From NCBI GenBank assembly GCA_001466705.2, contig LATX02000211.1:1612001-1676000 (forward strand): a DNA stretch of 64,000 nucleotides, in the 5' to 3' direction. Each line of letters starts with the position of its first letter. Position 1 is the stretch's first letter. The stretch comes from Moniliophthora roreri (lineage: Eukaryota > Basidiomycota > Agaricomycetes > Agaricales > Marasmiaceae). The translations under genes and the position numbers were made by a program. The notes beneath the pieces were generated by a model. The model was not told the DNA's origin. It saw only the letters and a list, made by a program, of their open reading frames with translations, and searched no databases. Positions 23,827 to 35,392 of this stretch are shown here, piece by piece.

Positions 23827-24856
23827 TTAAGACTTTGCCTTGCCTGAAGATTCGGCATCGGCATCGGTATACTCTGGAGGTGTACCCATCATATCCACGC
23901 TTTGAGAATCAGCCTCAGGTCTCCACCCACTATCAGCGTGAACAATTACTCGTGGTGGTACCGGTAACGACCCGGCCTCCGCTCTTTTGCCATCCGAATT
24001 CTGCTCGAATGGATTGACCACAAGTGTCGACGAGTCAAGGTTTCCGAATCTTCTGCGTCGGCGGAGTAGCACGAATACGGTCACCGCGATAGCTATCAAT
24101 AAAGCGAGCACGCCAGCGACAATGCCTCCTATAACACCGGAATTGATAGACCTCTGAGTTGAACTTGGGTAAAGCGGTGTAAGTGTCACTCGCAGACTAG
24201 GATATCTAAAGAGCACTTACCGAATTTCGGCTGCTGAAGTCTGTGCCGGAGTTGCTGAAGCTGGAGTTGCGGTCACAGGAATGACAGAAGATGCAACAAA
24301 TAATGAGGGTATTCGATTGGATTGGAAGAAAGCACCGGTGGAAACACCCTGATTGTTCCTGTCAGAGTCAAGGTGAGTAATTGATGTTGAACATATGGTG
24401 ATGGGTGATGTTAATACACTGTATAGGCACATATCACGAAAACCCTGTGCAAGATGCGCATGCTGTGTTCAGTTAAGGAGAAATGAAACAAAACATGAAC
24501 GCACCCTGTTCGATTAGCCGTGAACGTTGTCTCTCCAGTAGAGGCCGATAAAACATGGGATTCCTCAACGAGTGAGACGAGCAGAGGTAGAGTTTGCAAG
24601 TTGGCGCATTGGGTGGGTAGCTTGTTTGCATCGAAAAGACCAATATTGACTGTTCCTCCTTTTGAATGCCGGGATTGGTCACTGTCTGATTCTACCCAGC
24701 TAAAGTTTCCTGGCTGGTTTGGGATAAGGGAGTCTGGGACACCCATCTCGAAAGCGGAGGTAAAGTGAATGATGAAACCACATGAGAAAAGAGGAAATAA
24801 ACTGTTAAAATCTCAGTAAATGTAGGAAATATCGATGGAGCTACTCACTAGAGCAT
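23827..24856 (-). CDS. PY-tail single-pass membrane protein
   Basis: Exons in reading order 24849..24856 (8 nt), 24505..24801, 24418..24444, 24221..24358 and 23827..24151 splice to 264 codons, all phase 2. The signal peptide is MLYLFPLFSCGFIIHFTSA. The ectodomain has GNFSWVESD, a Cys in PTQCAN and the last-strand Cys in VICAYT. The stalk (IPSLFVASS) resembles that of the neighbouring 22697 gene, suggesting a tandem duplication. A membrane helix lies at about 162-186. The tail has HADSGWRP, then TPPEY about 14 residues before the end. Confidence 0.82.
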
Positions 24857-25909
24857 CCTGGCTCGAAAACGTAGAAAGAAACCCGTTACCGCGTGGGTAA
24901 AATGATAAGGATCATCTCTTCTGTCGTTAACGGATAGGTGTCTAGATGATATCTGTTTGACCCGATAAAACACTGCTTGTGCCCCATCCGTTCTGAAAAT
25001 AGAGGTCGGCCCATGAAGCTGTAAGTCAGATTGGCCTTGGTTGCGGAGTTGGAGATGATGGATGTAGACAACAACCGAACGCGTCATCGTAAAACCCAGG
25101 CTTTCGGACTTATCGGCCTCTGGCCCCTGGCTTCGGCCGTCGACAGGAGTACCGAAGATTTATCAGTGCCCGCAGCGATTTGAGTCTGCGGAGACTAAAA
25201 CCTTTCACCTTTACGAGGCTTTAGTTACCTTAGCTAGGCTTAAGGCTTACCTTGCCTTACCCATCTAGGGTAAGATGTTGTTCAATGTATTCAACACGTG
25301 TCAAACCGGGGTCTGGGCCGCCACCTGATCCGCCAAAATATTCACAGTCGCTTCTTTATGTTGTCTTCATAAATCGTACGACATGGAGCTCTTAGGAACC
25401 ACCTTTGCCGGTAGGATCTCGTCTCCTCGTTCATCTCGTTAATCTGGACTCATGAAGTAAACTTCAACAGAATTATCTGCAGAATAAGCATGTTTGGATT
25501 GGCTGTGCCGTGTGCGAAAGGGCGAGCCTTTTGCTGGTGTGTCGATGGTACAGGAACTAGGTGGACTTGACGACTCCCAATTTCCGATATCATCTTGACG
25601 GATACAGCGGTACATGCACTATCGCGCTTCGCTGGTTATTATCCAGAACATCGCTAGGAGAAGGCTTGCCGTCAACATCCAGCAATCAAGACCGGACCTA
25701 TTATCGTCGTCACCCCCAAGTCATCCACGTGCACATCCATGACTCGAACCTCTATGCGCTGTCGAGCATCATGCCACTTATCTCCTCACTCAATCTCGCA
25801 CTACGGCACTTAAAGAAGGCGGATCGCGTCAGGACTGAGGAATCAGTGCCGCTCATCTCTTGAGAGTAGGAAGGCGGAGGAGGTTTGGGGCTGGGTACAG
25901 GTGAAGGAC
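24857..25909. other. Intergenic, one unrecognised 100-codon frame
   Basis: A plus-strand frame at 25561-25863 has no recognisable domain and no splice partners; it stops 47 bp before the inverted-repeat element. The rest is non-coding as far as I can see. Confidence 0.4.
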
Positions 25910-26675
25910 ATCATCAGCAAAATGGACACCTAAATATAATAAATTATAATGTATTTTGCTGATTTTAGTCCATTGTAATAGATTAAAATCAAGCAATGCT
26001 ATTACAATACATTAAAATGCATTAAAATGAGACTGGTGTTATTATAATCCATTAAAATACAATAAAATGGGATGGTATTATTATAGTGTATTAAAATGCA
26101 ATAAAATGAGACAGAGTTATTATAATGTAGTAAAATAGATTGTAACAGAGGCAATCAAAACAGTGCATTTTTATGCCTTCCAGAGGACAGGGAGAGGACT
26201 CTATAAAGTGAAGGGAAGCTTTTGGTTGGGGATTTGATCAATAGAAACAGCAAGGGGGTGGAGATAGGTCTTTTGAGTAAAGGGATATATTGCACTATGT
26301 GTGGTGGTAAGTATATGGCACTGTGGTACAGTGGTCTTGAGCACCCTGTGGCTGCTAAGGTTGCTGACTAATCCACCTTGAGGTCAAGGGTTCGACTCAT
26401 GGGGGTTGTAACAAAGAAATATTATTTCTTTTTGTCCCCGACCCCCAGGTGGGGCCGATGCATTATAATGGCTGAAATACATTATAATAGCCAAAATACA
26501 TTATAATAGCCAGAATACATTATAACCATTTTGCTTCATTTTAATCCATTAAAATAAAGGAACAACAATTATATTACATTAAAATACACCATAATGATTA
26601 TAATGTATTTTGGCCATTATAACGTATTTCACTCATTTTATTCCAATATATTTAGGTGTCCATTTTGCTGATGAT
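25910..26675. mobile_element. MITE-like element with terminal inverted repeats
   Basis: The left end ATCATCAGCAAAATGGACAC (25910) recurs inverted at the right end (26656-26675). The match extends about 27 bp through CTAAATATA. The interior is very AT-rich, with many near-tandem ATTAAAATGCATTAAAATG-type and CATTATAATG-type words. No transposase is encoded. The insertion target is not clear from the flanks. A putative RNA polymerase III unit sits inside. Confidence 0.7.
26315..26433 (+). ncRNA. Putative tRNA-derived RNA polymerase III unit (SINE-like)
   Basis: TGGTACAGTGG at 26324-26334 fits the A-box consensus, GGTTCGACTC at 26389-26398 fits the B-box, and a run of five T at 26429-26433, right after an AAAGAAAT/ATTTCTTT hairpin, fits a polymerase III terminator. 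The order and spacing resemble a tRNA-derived short RNA. I could not fold it into a full tRNA. It lies wholly inside the inverted-repeat element at 25910-26675. Confidence 0.4.
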
Positions 26676-27411
26676 CAGATGCTTGCGAGGACGAGGGATG
26701 CCCTCATAACTGATGTCTTTTTTCAGGAAGAAGCTATACTGGGGCGGGTTACTAATCGTAATCCTCGCCGACTGATGTCATCCTTCGTCTCGCTTCCTGC
26801 GTTGATGCTTTATGAGAGTAATCACAATCCTCGTACTAGTCGTGCTGGCTTTTGCTTTTGAGGCCCCAGATTACCCAGCGTCAGTATATTCCAGTACTTC
26901 GCTTGGAGTATACCATTGCGCCGATGTGTACGTGCGCCCTCCTTCCCTTAAATCTTTATACGCCCCAATCTAACGTCAACGCAACAAAAGCGTTCTCGAG
27001 GACCGGTACAAATACGGCACCATGGCTATCAACCAATCCGGTTATCATGGAGCGACTAGGCGTACTGTTTGGCCTGTGAAACAACTTGAAGAAACGAAGG
27101 AGCATTTGCATGTAGCGTGAGTTTTTTTCGGGCGAAAACTGGGGTGTTTACCGTGACTGATACGATCATTTGACAGACCTTTGTGAACAGTCTTCTGTGT
27201 TACACTAGACCCGGATCCTAGTGCGACCTTTAATGTGACAACTAGCTCAATCTCTCACCAATAATTAACATTCTACACTGCCAAGCTTCTGTATACAGTG
27301 TAGCCACTGGCGAATTGCACCCGTTACTCTTCTCCAATTTTGATACACGTTTTCTATTTCGCCCTCGAAGTTCCAGCTCCATCTCACACTAAAACTACAC
27401 GAAACCCATAG
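26676..27411. other. Intergenic, no gene recognised
   Basis: Short open frames only. The stretch separates the MITE-like element from the 3' end of the next minus-strand gene. Confidence 0.45.
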
Positions 27412-28784
27412 TTACTTCAAAGAATCATACGCTGGAGGCGGTGCTTCGGCTTCAGATCCTCCATTCCCACTTGATGATCCAGTTATCCGACTATCCGCCA
27501 CTTGCACAGGCTCTGCGTATGCAGGCACTTCAACTCGCTCCGATGACACCTGTGAAGCAGGAACAGATGATGTAGAGGGCGACATCTGCGATTGTGGTGG
27601 AATGGGTGTCTGATATGTGCTTGGAATCGCTGTTGGTCCTATTGGCATTAGCATTGGCATCGATATCATATTGGAGGGTGGTAGAGGAGCGATGGGAGGT
27701 GAAGTCTGCTGTAAAAGAGGCTGCGACTGTGCTACCGTATTGTAATGAGATTGAGCCGGTAGTGGGGGTTGTGGTCCATAGGAAACAACAGGTGAAATTG
27801 TCGGCGGCTGTTGCTGTGGTTTAGCGATGTGACGCGCGAAGGAAAGTGGGAGCGGCGGGATTGGGAAATCGCTTCCCGTATTGTTCATATTGCCATAGTA
27901 GTAATATGGCAACATGGAAGGCGGTGGTGGAGGAGGAGGAGGAGGAACTGGCTCTGCTGACACCATCACGATTTGGTTTGTTCGAGCTCTTCGTCTCCGA
28001 CGCCTTATAATCTGAATGATAGACAACAAGACGAGGAAACCGGCTACTGCTCCAACGATTTGCGCTATGAGTCTGACAGATATACGTCGTGAGTGGTTCA
28101 GGTCAATAGTTTCTGCACGACTGACCGGGTCGTAGTGTTGTTATTTGAAGTAGAGGCAGACGTGGAGGCAGGAGTGACCGAAAACATAACAGATTTGAAG
28201 ATGGCTTGTCTAGTTGACTGTCCAGTTGCACGACCTGATAGGGCGCTTTGGTTTCTTGGTTAGCTATCTATGGATTAATACCAGGAAAAACCTGCCTTGA
28301 AGCTAATATCGACGTTGAACTTGCAACTGATGCTGACGTCGAGGATGTTGATGTTACGATTTCATAGGCACATAGGTAAAACGATCTATCTCAAACATTC
28401 AGCTAATTCAAGCTGTATGGAATAAAGAATTCAAACACACCCTGTCTTGGAAGCTGTCAAACTGAGTGTACCACTGCTAAAATCCGTGCGTTGTATTGAA
28501 GCGTTATCTTCTTGCTTCTGTACCTGATCCGAATCTGTTGTGCAGTTCAGGACTGTTGAAAGGTCGAACATGACCACGGATATGCTCTGAGGATCATTAC
28601 GGTTCCGTCTCCAAGCGAAGCTGGTCTGCTCGTTGACATACATGCGGGAAGGGATAATGACGCTAAAGCATTGTGAAGGAGCTGGGAGAGACAAGAAACT
28701 GCCATTGAGTGATGTCAGCCAAAATGTAAGCCCAAGCTGGAGGGGGACGTACACGATTGTGGAGAAGAGAAGAGTCAGGAACAT
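27412..28784 (-). CDS. PY-tail membrane protein with long Pro/Gln-rich tail
   Basis: Exons in reading order 28753..28784, 28441..28698, 28296..28385, 28126..28245 and 27412..28072 splice to 386 codons, all phase 2. The exon 3 donor is GC rather than GT. The signal peptide is MFLTLLFSTIVFLSLPA. The ectodomain has TSFAWRRNRNDPQSIS, a Cys in VLNCTT and the last-strand Cys in YLCAYE. A Ser/Thr stalk follows, then a membrane helix at about 168-188 and RRRRRRA. The roughly 195-residue tail has a run of nine Pro, Gln/Pro/Ser-rich low complexity, and ends APPPAYDSLK. It has no DSGWRP. Confidence 0.78.
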
Positions 28785-29878
28785 CTCGTTGGTGAGAAAA
28801 AACAAGTTCAATCTTATATGACTGGGTGCGAGGTATCTTCTCCCGCGTTACCATCATTCTCTTTCGCGAGCTGACAGCAAGTTGACGGGGTTTATATTGG
28901 CCTGTCATGAACGGCAATGTCACCGAGTTACCAGGAGAGAGACAAAACTAAGTCATTTCGATGGTTGATTTTAAATGCAGATAGTGCATCAATAATCCAT
29001 AGTATATCATCTGAAGATGGACAGAAAAAGTCTTCCAAAATGAACCAGCGAGTAGCGGACCACAGATGACAACGGCTCAAAACAATAAAGGAGACAATCT
29101 GTGCCTTGTGAATGGATTCCTCTGCATTGCGGTATTCTCGGAGCGGTTTTCGTCATAGCCTTGTGCCATTAGGCGGGAACGTACAAAAAAGAGTTACTGC
29201 ATTGCGGCCCGCTAGACATGGGCATGGCAGGCTGATGGCAAAACCTCGGGGACAAGTGCCGTAAGTAATAGCCAGGTTGAGTTGAAAATGGGAGCTGAAG
29301 AGAGGGAGTGTCGACTGCTTCTAATCCGTAAATATGCTAGACGATAGCTGAACGGGAAGAGACTCCAATTCGGGGGTTCAGAACGTGGAAGTAAAACGGA
29401 AGGTGTACTTCGTGGGAAAATCATTATCTGATTCATTTTCACAACAACAACGGTCAATCACGGTGTAGATCACAACATGCAATGACAATGATTTCTTCAC
29501 ATCTACACACATTCCTCGTTTAGCATGATTCTCGCCTATAATCTCGCACGGACAGCTTCACTTTCGTTCCTCTCAAGCGCTAACGACCTCGCTGAGCAAA
29601 ATGCACAAACAGCCGCCATGTCATACTCAAGGGAACCTGAACGAATGAAGATAAACGAGAGGACTCGCGGATCATCCAAACAGAGTTCATGATCTCAGTC
29701 ATCCATCACTGTCGCGGTATCAAGAGTGGCTCAGAATGGGGGAACAGTCTGACTCATACGCTGTGCGTCAATATTCGTGTTACACCGTACCAGACATTAA
29801 TTGATACAGATATTGTCCTGATGCTACTGCTTCAGAGTCTGCCAAACACATCTAGCAGAAATCCTGATCTCTGCCCTT
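28785..29878. other. Intergenic, no gene recognised
   Basis: This is the promoter side of the 28784 gene and the 3' side of the 31069 gene. Only short frames occur. Confidence 0.45.
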
Positions 29879-31069
29879 TCATCTTGCGGACTCATAGTCT
29901 GGCGGCATCTCCTCCGTCCACGCGACATTGTGAGTCCCAGGCCTCCACCCACTGTCTCTATGAATGAGTACTCGCGAGACCGGGCTCGTGAGATCCAGCT
30001 CTGGTTGTGATTCTGACAGTGAACCCGGTTGATCTCTTATTGTTGATCCTTGCTCTCTTACTGGTGTTGATATTGATGTCTCCTGTGTCTCCTGTTTAGC
30101 TCTACCTGAGAGCGGCGACTGGCCTATAATAGGAGAAATCGAAGAGACTCCAAGCGATCCTGGTATGGTCACTCTGAGATTTGCCATCGACTCCGAGGAC
30201 TCATACTGGAACGGCCCGGGAGTGATGGGAGGGGTAGGCAACCAAACTTCCTTCTGTTTCCGGCGTCGACGACAGCAGAGGAAGAACAAGATGGGGAGTA
30301 TGATGAAGAGACCCCCTGAGCCTCCTATAATCCCAGCTATAAGCCTAACACTTGGTGAGTATCCTTCTATGCCGCTTCTCATGGAATTTTGCTTACGGCG
30401 TTTTGCTCGTAGCGCTCGAATTTGATCCAGGTGTGGCTGTATTATTTGGTGCCGACATCGGTGTATCTGTACCAGAAATCGAAATCGCAGTTGATTCCGC
30501 ACTGCCATCGGTCTGTGCACCGAACAAAACTGCGAGAAACGCTGGAGATTTGAATATTACAGTTGCATTTGATGCAAGGTCGTCATTTCTGCTGGGCACT
30601 TCTGTTTCAGCCCTGCGGAGCTATAGCGGGAAACGCACGTACGCTGGATCGACAGGATACCCGCATAAATAGAATTTTCTGTCTCGTCTCAATCACCAAC
30701 CAATGAATCTGGATTCTGGGACTCACCCCATCTTGGATGCCCTTAATGAAATCGATCCACCATGTACGGATGGGTGTCGTATAAAGGCACCATCTTCCTC
30801 CTTCGCTACCATCTCATTTGGATCCGTTAAACATTCTGGACCGATGGAGTCGAAATCGAACATGGATACTGTAATGTTTGTAGGGTCGTCGACCGTCCAA
30901 TTCCAAGTGAACTTGGTGCGTTGGTTGATGTTCATGCGATCTGGAGTGGTTACTGAGAAAGACCGTGCTGATGAAACAAAGCTGTTCTTGCTGAAAATTT
31001 ATTCAAGGGACCAAGATGAAAGAGAGCGTACAAGGTGAGGAGTGCGGCAAGAATAAGGATCAAAACCAT
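29879..31069 (-). CDS. PY-tail single-pass membrane protein
   Basis: Exons in reading order 31032..31069, 30727..30990, 30661..30678, 30397..30612 and 29879..30350 splice to 335 codons, all phase 2. The signal peptide is MVLILILAALLTFKNS. The ectodomain has TKFTWNWTVDDPTNITV, a Cys in GPECLT and the last-strand Cys in YLCG. The stalk is Asn/Ser/Thr-rich with several N-glycosylation sites. A membrane helix lies at about 182-206, then CCRRRRK. The tail (about 128 residues) has HRDSGWRP and ends MPPDYESAR. The third exon's 3' edge is the least certain; another donor would leave a 30 nt intron. Confidence 0.8.
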
Positions 31070-31796
31070 TGTGGCTGCTGTTCATGCGAGATACAGTGGG
31101 GAGTTGCAACAAGCAGCTATAAAAGGCAGCAAGGATGAAGAAGCGAGTACACGGTATTTTCAGATCTCTGATATAACAATCACATCGCAATGACAGTCTT
31201 TGATCTTGTTCACGAGCTTGATTTCTCATGCTTTGGATTGATTTCGTGGCGTTTGAAGAACTGCTCGTAGTTAACCTGTATTCTAGGCCGCGACGACGAG
31301 GGATTCTTGATGCTGCCAAGCTCAGCTGAGAAAAGGGAGCTTTGATCATTTTTTTTATTACTTGAGGAGCGGAGGAAAAATGCATTTATCGAGCAAGTAA
31401 TGACGCGGGTAGATACCGAGGAAAAGGCATCTTCTTCCCACGCATGATTTTCTCTTCATAACCACCACCATCCCCAAACTGTCCTGCTGGAACAGCATTC
31501 CGCAAAGGAACATATGGAGCCTTCGTATCTGGCTGGGGAACGTCAAATGTCATCAAGAAAGGCAATAATGATTGAATGATTTAGGTCATGAGCGATAAGA
31601 TATCATTCCTTTCTGCCTACAATCAGACTGATTTCTATGACAGTTCTTCTGCAGTTGCGACGCCTCTCAGAGCAGCTCTGAATGATGACATCGTGCCAAG
31701 CTACTGTGGAAGTGCTCATATGGGAAGACGGCCGTCTTCCATTCTGCTTCCCTTCCCTTGTCCAGCAGGCTGAGATATTGTACCAGTTTTGTGATC
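31070..31796. promoter_or_regulatory. Shared upstream region of two divergent PY-tail genes
   Basis: The 727 bp between two divergently oriented start codons must hold both promoters. No specific element was identified. A short minus-strand frame (31358-31546) has no domain. Confidence 0.4.
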
Positions 31797-33080
31797 ATGT
31801 TCTTCTTTTATGCTGTGTAAGTCTCAAGAAATCTTTTAAAGCATAGAAAAGACTCATCTCTTCATCCATCAGCCTAACATTCTTTCTTCTAAACATAGCC
31901 GTCGCATTTAACATCTCCGTACCTTCGACCCTTATCACGGGTCAACCTACCGAATTCAATTGGACGTGGAACGAAGGCGACGAGAAGCCCCTTGGATACG
32001 TGTTGTGTTATGCAGGGCCTGGTGCAGAGATACCCGGATGTGATATCGCTTCACGGCCACGATCGATCAGAGACTTGGTATTGGGCAAGGGGAAGTTCAA
32101 CGTGACGGTTCCTAGCATTGGGTGAGATTCCTACAGTTATCCTTGTCTTACCGAGCTGACAGGACGAAATCTTTCAAAGGATGTATTTTGTCAGTATATT
32201 CACGTTCACGTTGACACATGGGTTTGTTCTTCATTCTCAGTTGTGGCTAGCTTTTTGACCCCTCTGTATGTAGCTCAGATCCGGAAAACGATGATTTCCG
32301 GGAAGATGATATGTTCCCGATATTCGAATCGCCTAATTTTGCAGCGGTTGGACCAAACGGAGAAGGAAATGCGACTTCTGTTTCTATTGCTCCTTCCGAT
32401 CCTCCCACGAGTACGGTTCCATCTTCCACTGTCTCGTCGTCGTTTGGGTAAGGATCCTTTCAGTATTACAGTCTCTGCTCTAAGGGAAGGTTGTCAGGAC
32501 GAGTTCCACTGCGATGGGCACGCCTACCTCGGGCGCTGGGTCGGCTGGCACAGACTCCAAAAAGACACGAATCATCGGAGGAGTTGCTGGCGGTGTATCT
32601 GCACTTTTCATGGCTTTTTGTGTTTTGCTATGTGTAACGCTCATCCGACGGAGGCGGGCGAAAGAGTCCTTGCTCTCGCCCATTTATGCACCAACTCATT
32701 CTTCATTTGGCACTCGGACTTTCCTTTCCCGAGGGCCGCTTGAACCTCACCCATACAACTATGGGCCGCAATATAGTCAGTCACCGGTAGATGATGGTTC
32801 ACCCCAGAGTCTTGGCTCTGACAGGCCAGAGCCAAGAATTATACCTCCTGCGAAGTTGGCAGAGATGCCAGGATCTTATGAGCACGGTTCGCCACCATTA
32901 CAGGAGAACATTTCACCTCCAGAGGTCTCCCCAATTCGGAGTCATAGGTCTCTTCCTGTTGCGCCTCGAGAGGACTCGGAGGTTATCGTGAGGCACGAAG
33001 ACAGCGGCTGGAGACAGCTGCCCTTGCCACCGCCATCTAGGAGAGTAGTGGAAATTCCACCATCGTATGTTTCGGACTAG
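31797..33080 (+). CDS. PY-tail single-pass membrane protein
   Basis: Exons 31797..31816, 31873..32121, 32180..32221, 32274..32447 and 32498..33080 splice to 355 codons, all phase 2. The signal peptide is MFFFYAVLTFFLLNIAVA. The ectodomain has TEFNWTWNEGD, and its Cys residues sit in VLCYAG and PGCDI; the last strand (MYFVSIFTF) lacks the usual Cys, so the disulfide is rewired or absent. A membrane helix lies at about 188-211, then RRRR. The tail (about 143 residues) has HEDSGWRQ and ends IPPSYVSD. Confidence 0.8.
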
Positions 33081-35392
33081 TTTTTGTACTTGTTTTTTTT
33101 GGGAATCATGGTTGGTTATGTACTTTAGGATTAGACGTGAAATGTTAAGGCACGGACCGGAATCCGGCCAATTTGCCACGTGCCACCGCGCGCTCAATTT
33201 TTCACCATCGTCTCAGAAGACTTGCCTGGGTTTTCCGATGCTCAAAAGGTTATTAGTGGCAAGGGTCTGAAGAGTCCATTCTTTTGTTGAGGTAAGTCCG
33301 CTTGCTTCGACCATGATTTCGTGTTTTAATTCTTCGGACTATCAGCAGTCGTCGTCGAGTGGTGCTCCAACGATGCTCGAGTTGAGCTAACAGAACGCTC
33401 TAGAGTCGTTTTGAGCTTTTCAGGGTACGACTCATGTTCCTTGTTGTGCGCTTTTTTCTCAATCTTTACTTCGCAGCTTGACATTATAGGAAGAATTCAG
33501 CCATAGCAATCGAGACGATTTGAAGAACTAACACGGAGAGAATTCACCACAAATTGTTCACAAAACGTTGGAGGTTTGAGAATCGCATCCCATCTTCTTA
33601 TCCACAACACCCCACTGACGTCGTTGCTGCACCTTATATGGAAATAGGCGAGGAAGCGAGTTAATGGTGGACACGAGCAGTGAGGAGGCTATCGCCTCCA
33701 ATTACCCGTAGTGAGTCTCTTTCTCCTTTTTCGCCGGCGAGATATCTTGACCTTTCCATAAGCAGATTGTCGCTCAAGAGCAAGGAGTATCCTCAGCGGC
33801 CACGACTCACCCAAAATCATCAATCGTTTCTTCCCGCCCCAGCAAGATACATATATCCTGCCAGGAAATCAGGGCTGACTTAATGATGTATAACATCACA
33901 TTCCGCCTCGACCTGCCAGAATGACGGTTATGGATCACAATTATCGCTCGTAAACAGAGTTTGAGCACATGGATTCCGCAAAGGGCCAACTTCCACCTCC
34001 TGTTGCAACAGTCCACCTCGAAGCACCAGCACCACCTCGAAGCACCAGCACCACCTCGAAGCACCAGCACCTCCCTCAGTAGCGCACCCGCACCCGCCCT
34101 TCGCTCAGTCTCCTCGTTACCCGTCCTCCGACTTGATTGCCTGCCACTTGTGTTCATTCTCGTACGCCCAGGACCGAGGAGGGGCTCGTGTTGCTGGATG
34201 TGGATGGATATAGGGAAGGATGAGAAGAAGTACAAGAGCACTTCCTCCTTCATTTATAGAGGGAGAGGCGTGGCAGGGTTTCATGGAACACGGAAACAGA
34301 TTGCCTTATTCGCTACTGGCACTATAAACCTCTTCCAAGGATGAAAACATCTCACAGCACTGGGGCCGGTATGCCTCGCTCATTTCGCCTCGTTACTCGG
34401 CACATTTGGGGGAGGCCTTCACCAGGCGAAAGGCTATGACAGTGTCAGAAGGGAACGGGAGCAAGGTCAGCTATGAGGGTCAGGGGGAACTAGGCTATCA
34501 TGTTATGAGACGCTTCTGTAAGTTGTAAATGCGCTCAAGCTTCCAGCGCTCGGCACTGATGTTTCGGGTGCAGGTGCTCATTTCTTCGGCCTCCCGCATC
34601 CAGGAATGCTGTTCGTGACACCCTAACACGACCCTGAGCATAATTATACCCGAGTCGATGCTAGGTCGGCTTGCGCGGGGGAAACGAGGTCTTGAGCTTG
34701 CCATGGTCGCGCAACTTAGGTACGGCCTCCCTTCGTGATACCTAGAGACAAAACAGTTTACCGATTCCTCCTAGTCGTATCTCGATATGTATCAAAGGCA
34801 CGAGCTGTCCTTGATGGCCGCTGCCCGACATCATGAGGTGTTCACCCTCGACGGGCACTACGGCTTGATGACCGGATGACCGGTAACATGTTGCCGTCAT
34901 CCGTTTCCATTTCTACCATCGTTTGTTCGATGTTGGCTGCTCGTTTCTTGGAAGTTAAGGGGGGTAGACGTGATGCATGGAGACGCCCTTGGGGTATTAT
35001 GTGAGTAATTCTTGATCGTTTCTTCTAGCGAGGTGAGCTGACGCATGCAGCTTAAAGGTTTTTCTTTGAGCCAAGTAATCTTTGATTACATAGCCCGGCC
35101 GGAACCTTGCTCGCTATCATCGTAATCATGTTGATACTCCATACTGTTGATATGTCAAGATGCATCCGCTATATGGATGACTGCGGTTCCCGCTTTTCAA
35201 TCAGAACCTAAATTAGATCCATGATGGTAGCACATCGAGAAAGCGGTGCATATTACCTTGAAATACTCGCTGTCTGCGTCCTCGCGCCCTTGGTTACCTC
35301 CATGGCATCCCCCTGCCATTCATAAACCAGACACTCATTATCTCCAGCACCAGCGAAGGTGGAGCTTTGGTCTCTCCTGCTTCTTGAAGAAG
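33081..35392. other. 2.3 kb region with a short tandem repeat, no gene recognised
   Basis: Several open frames exist, but the longest (minus strand, 33807-34253) owes part of its length to a 19 nt tandem repeat and has no domain. No splice chain or signal peptide was supported. Confidence 0.45.
34013..34069. repeat. Three perfect copies of a 19 nt unit
   Basis: CCACCTCGAAGCACCAGCA is repeated three times without a mismatch. Because 19 is not a multiple of three, the repeat is unlikely to be coding. Confidence 0.85.

Noticed and set aside
25561..25863. 100-codon plus-strand frame
   Set aside because: No domain, no signal peptide and no partner exons; it ends near the MITE-like element. Could be a remnant but cannot be supported.
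33807..34253. 148-codon minus-strand frame
   Set aside because: Its length depends on the 19 nt tandem repeat, and its composition is not protein-like.
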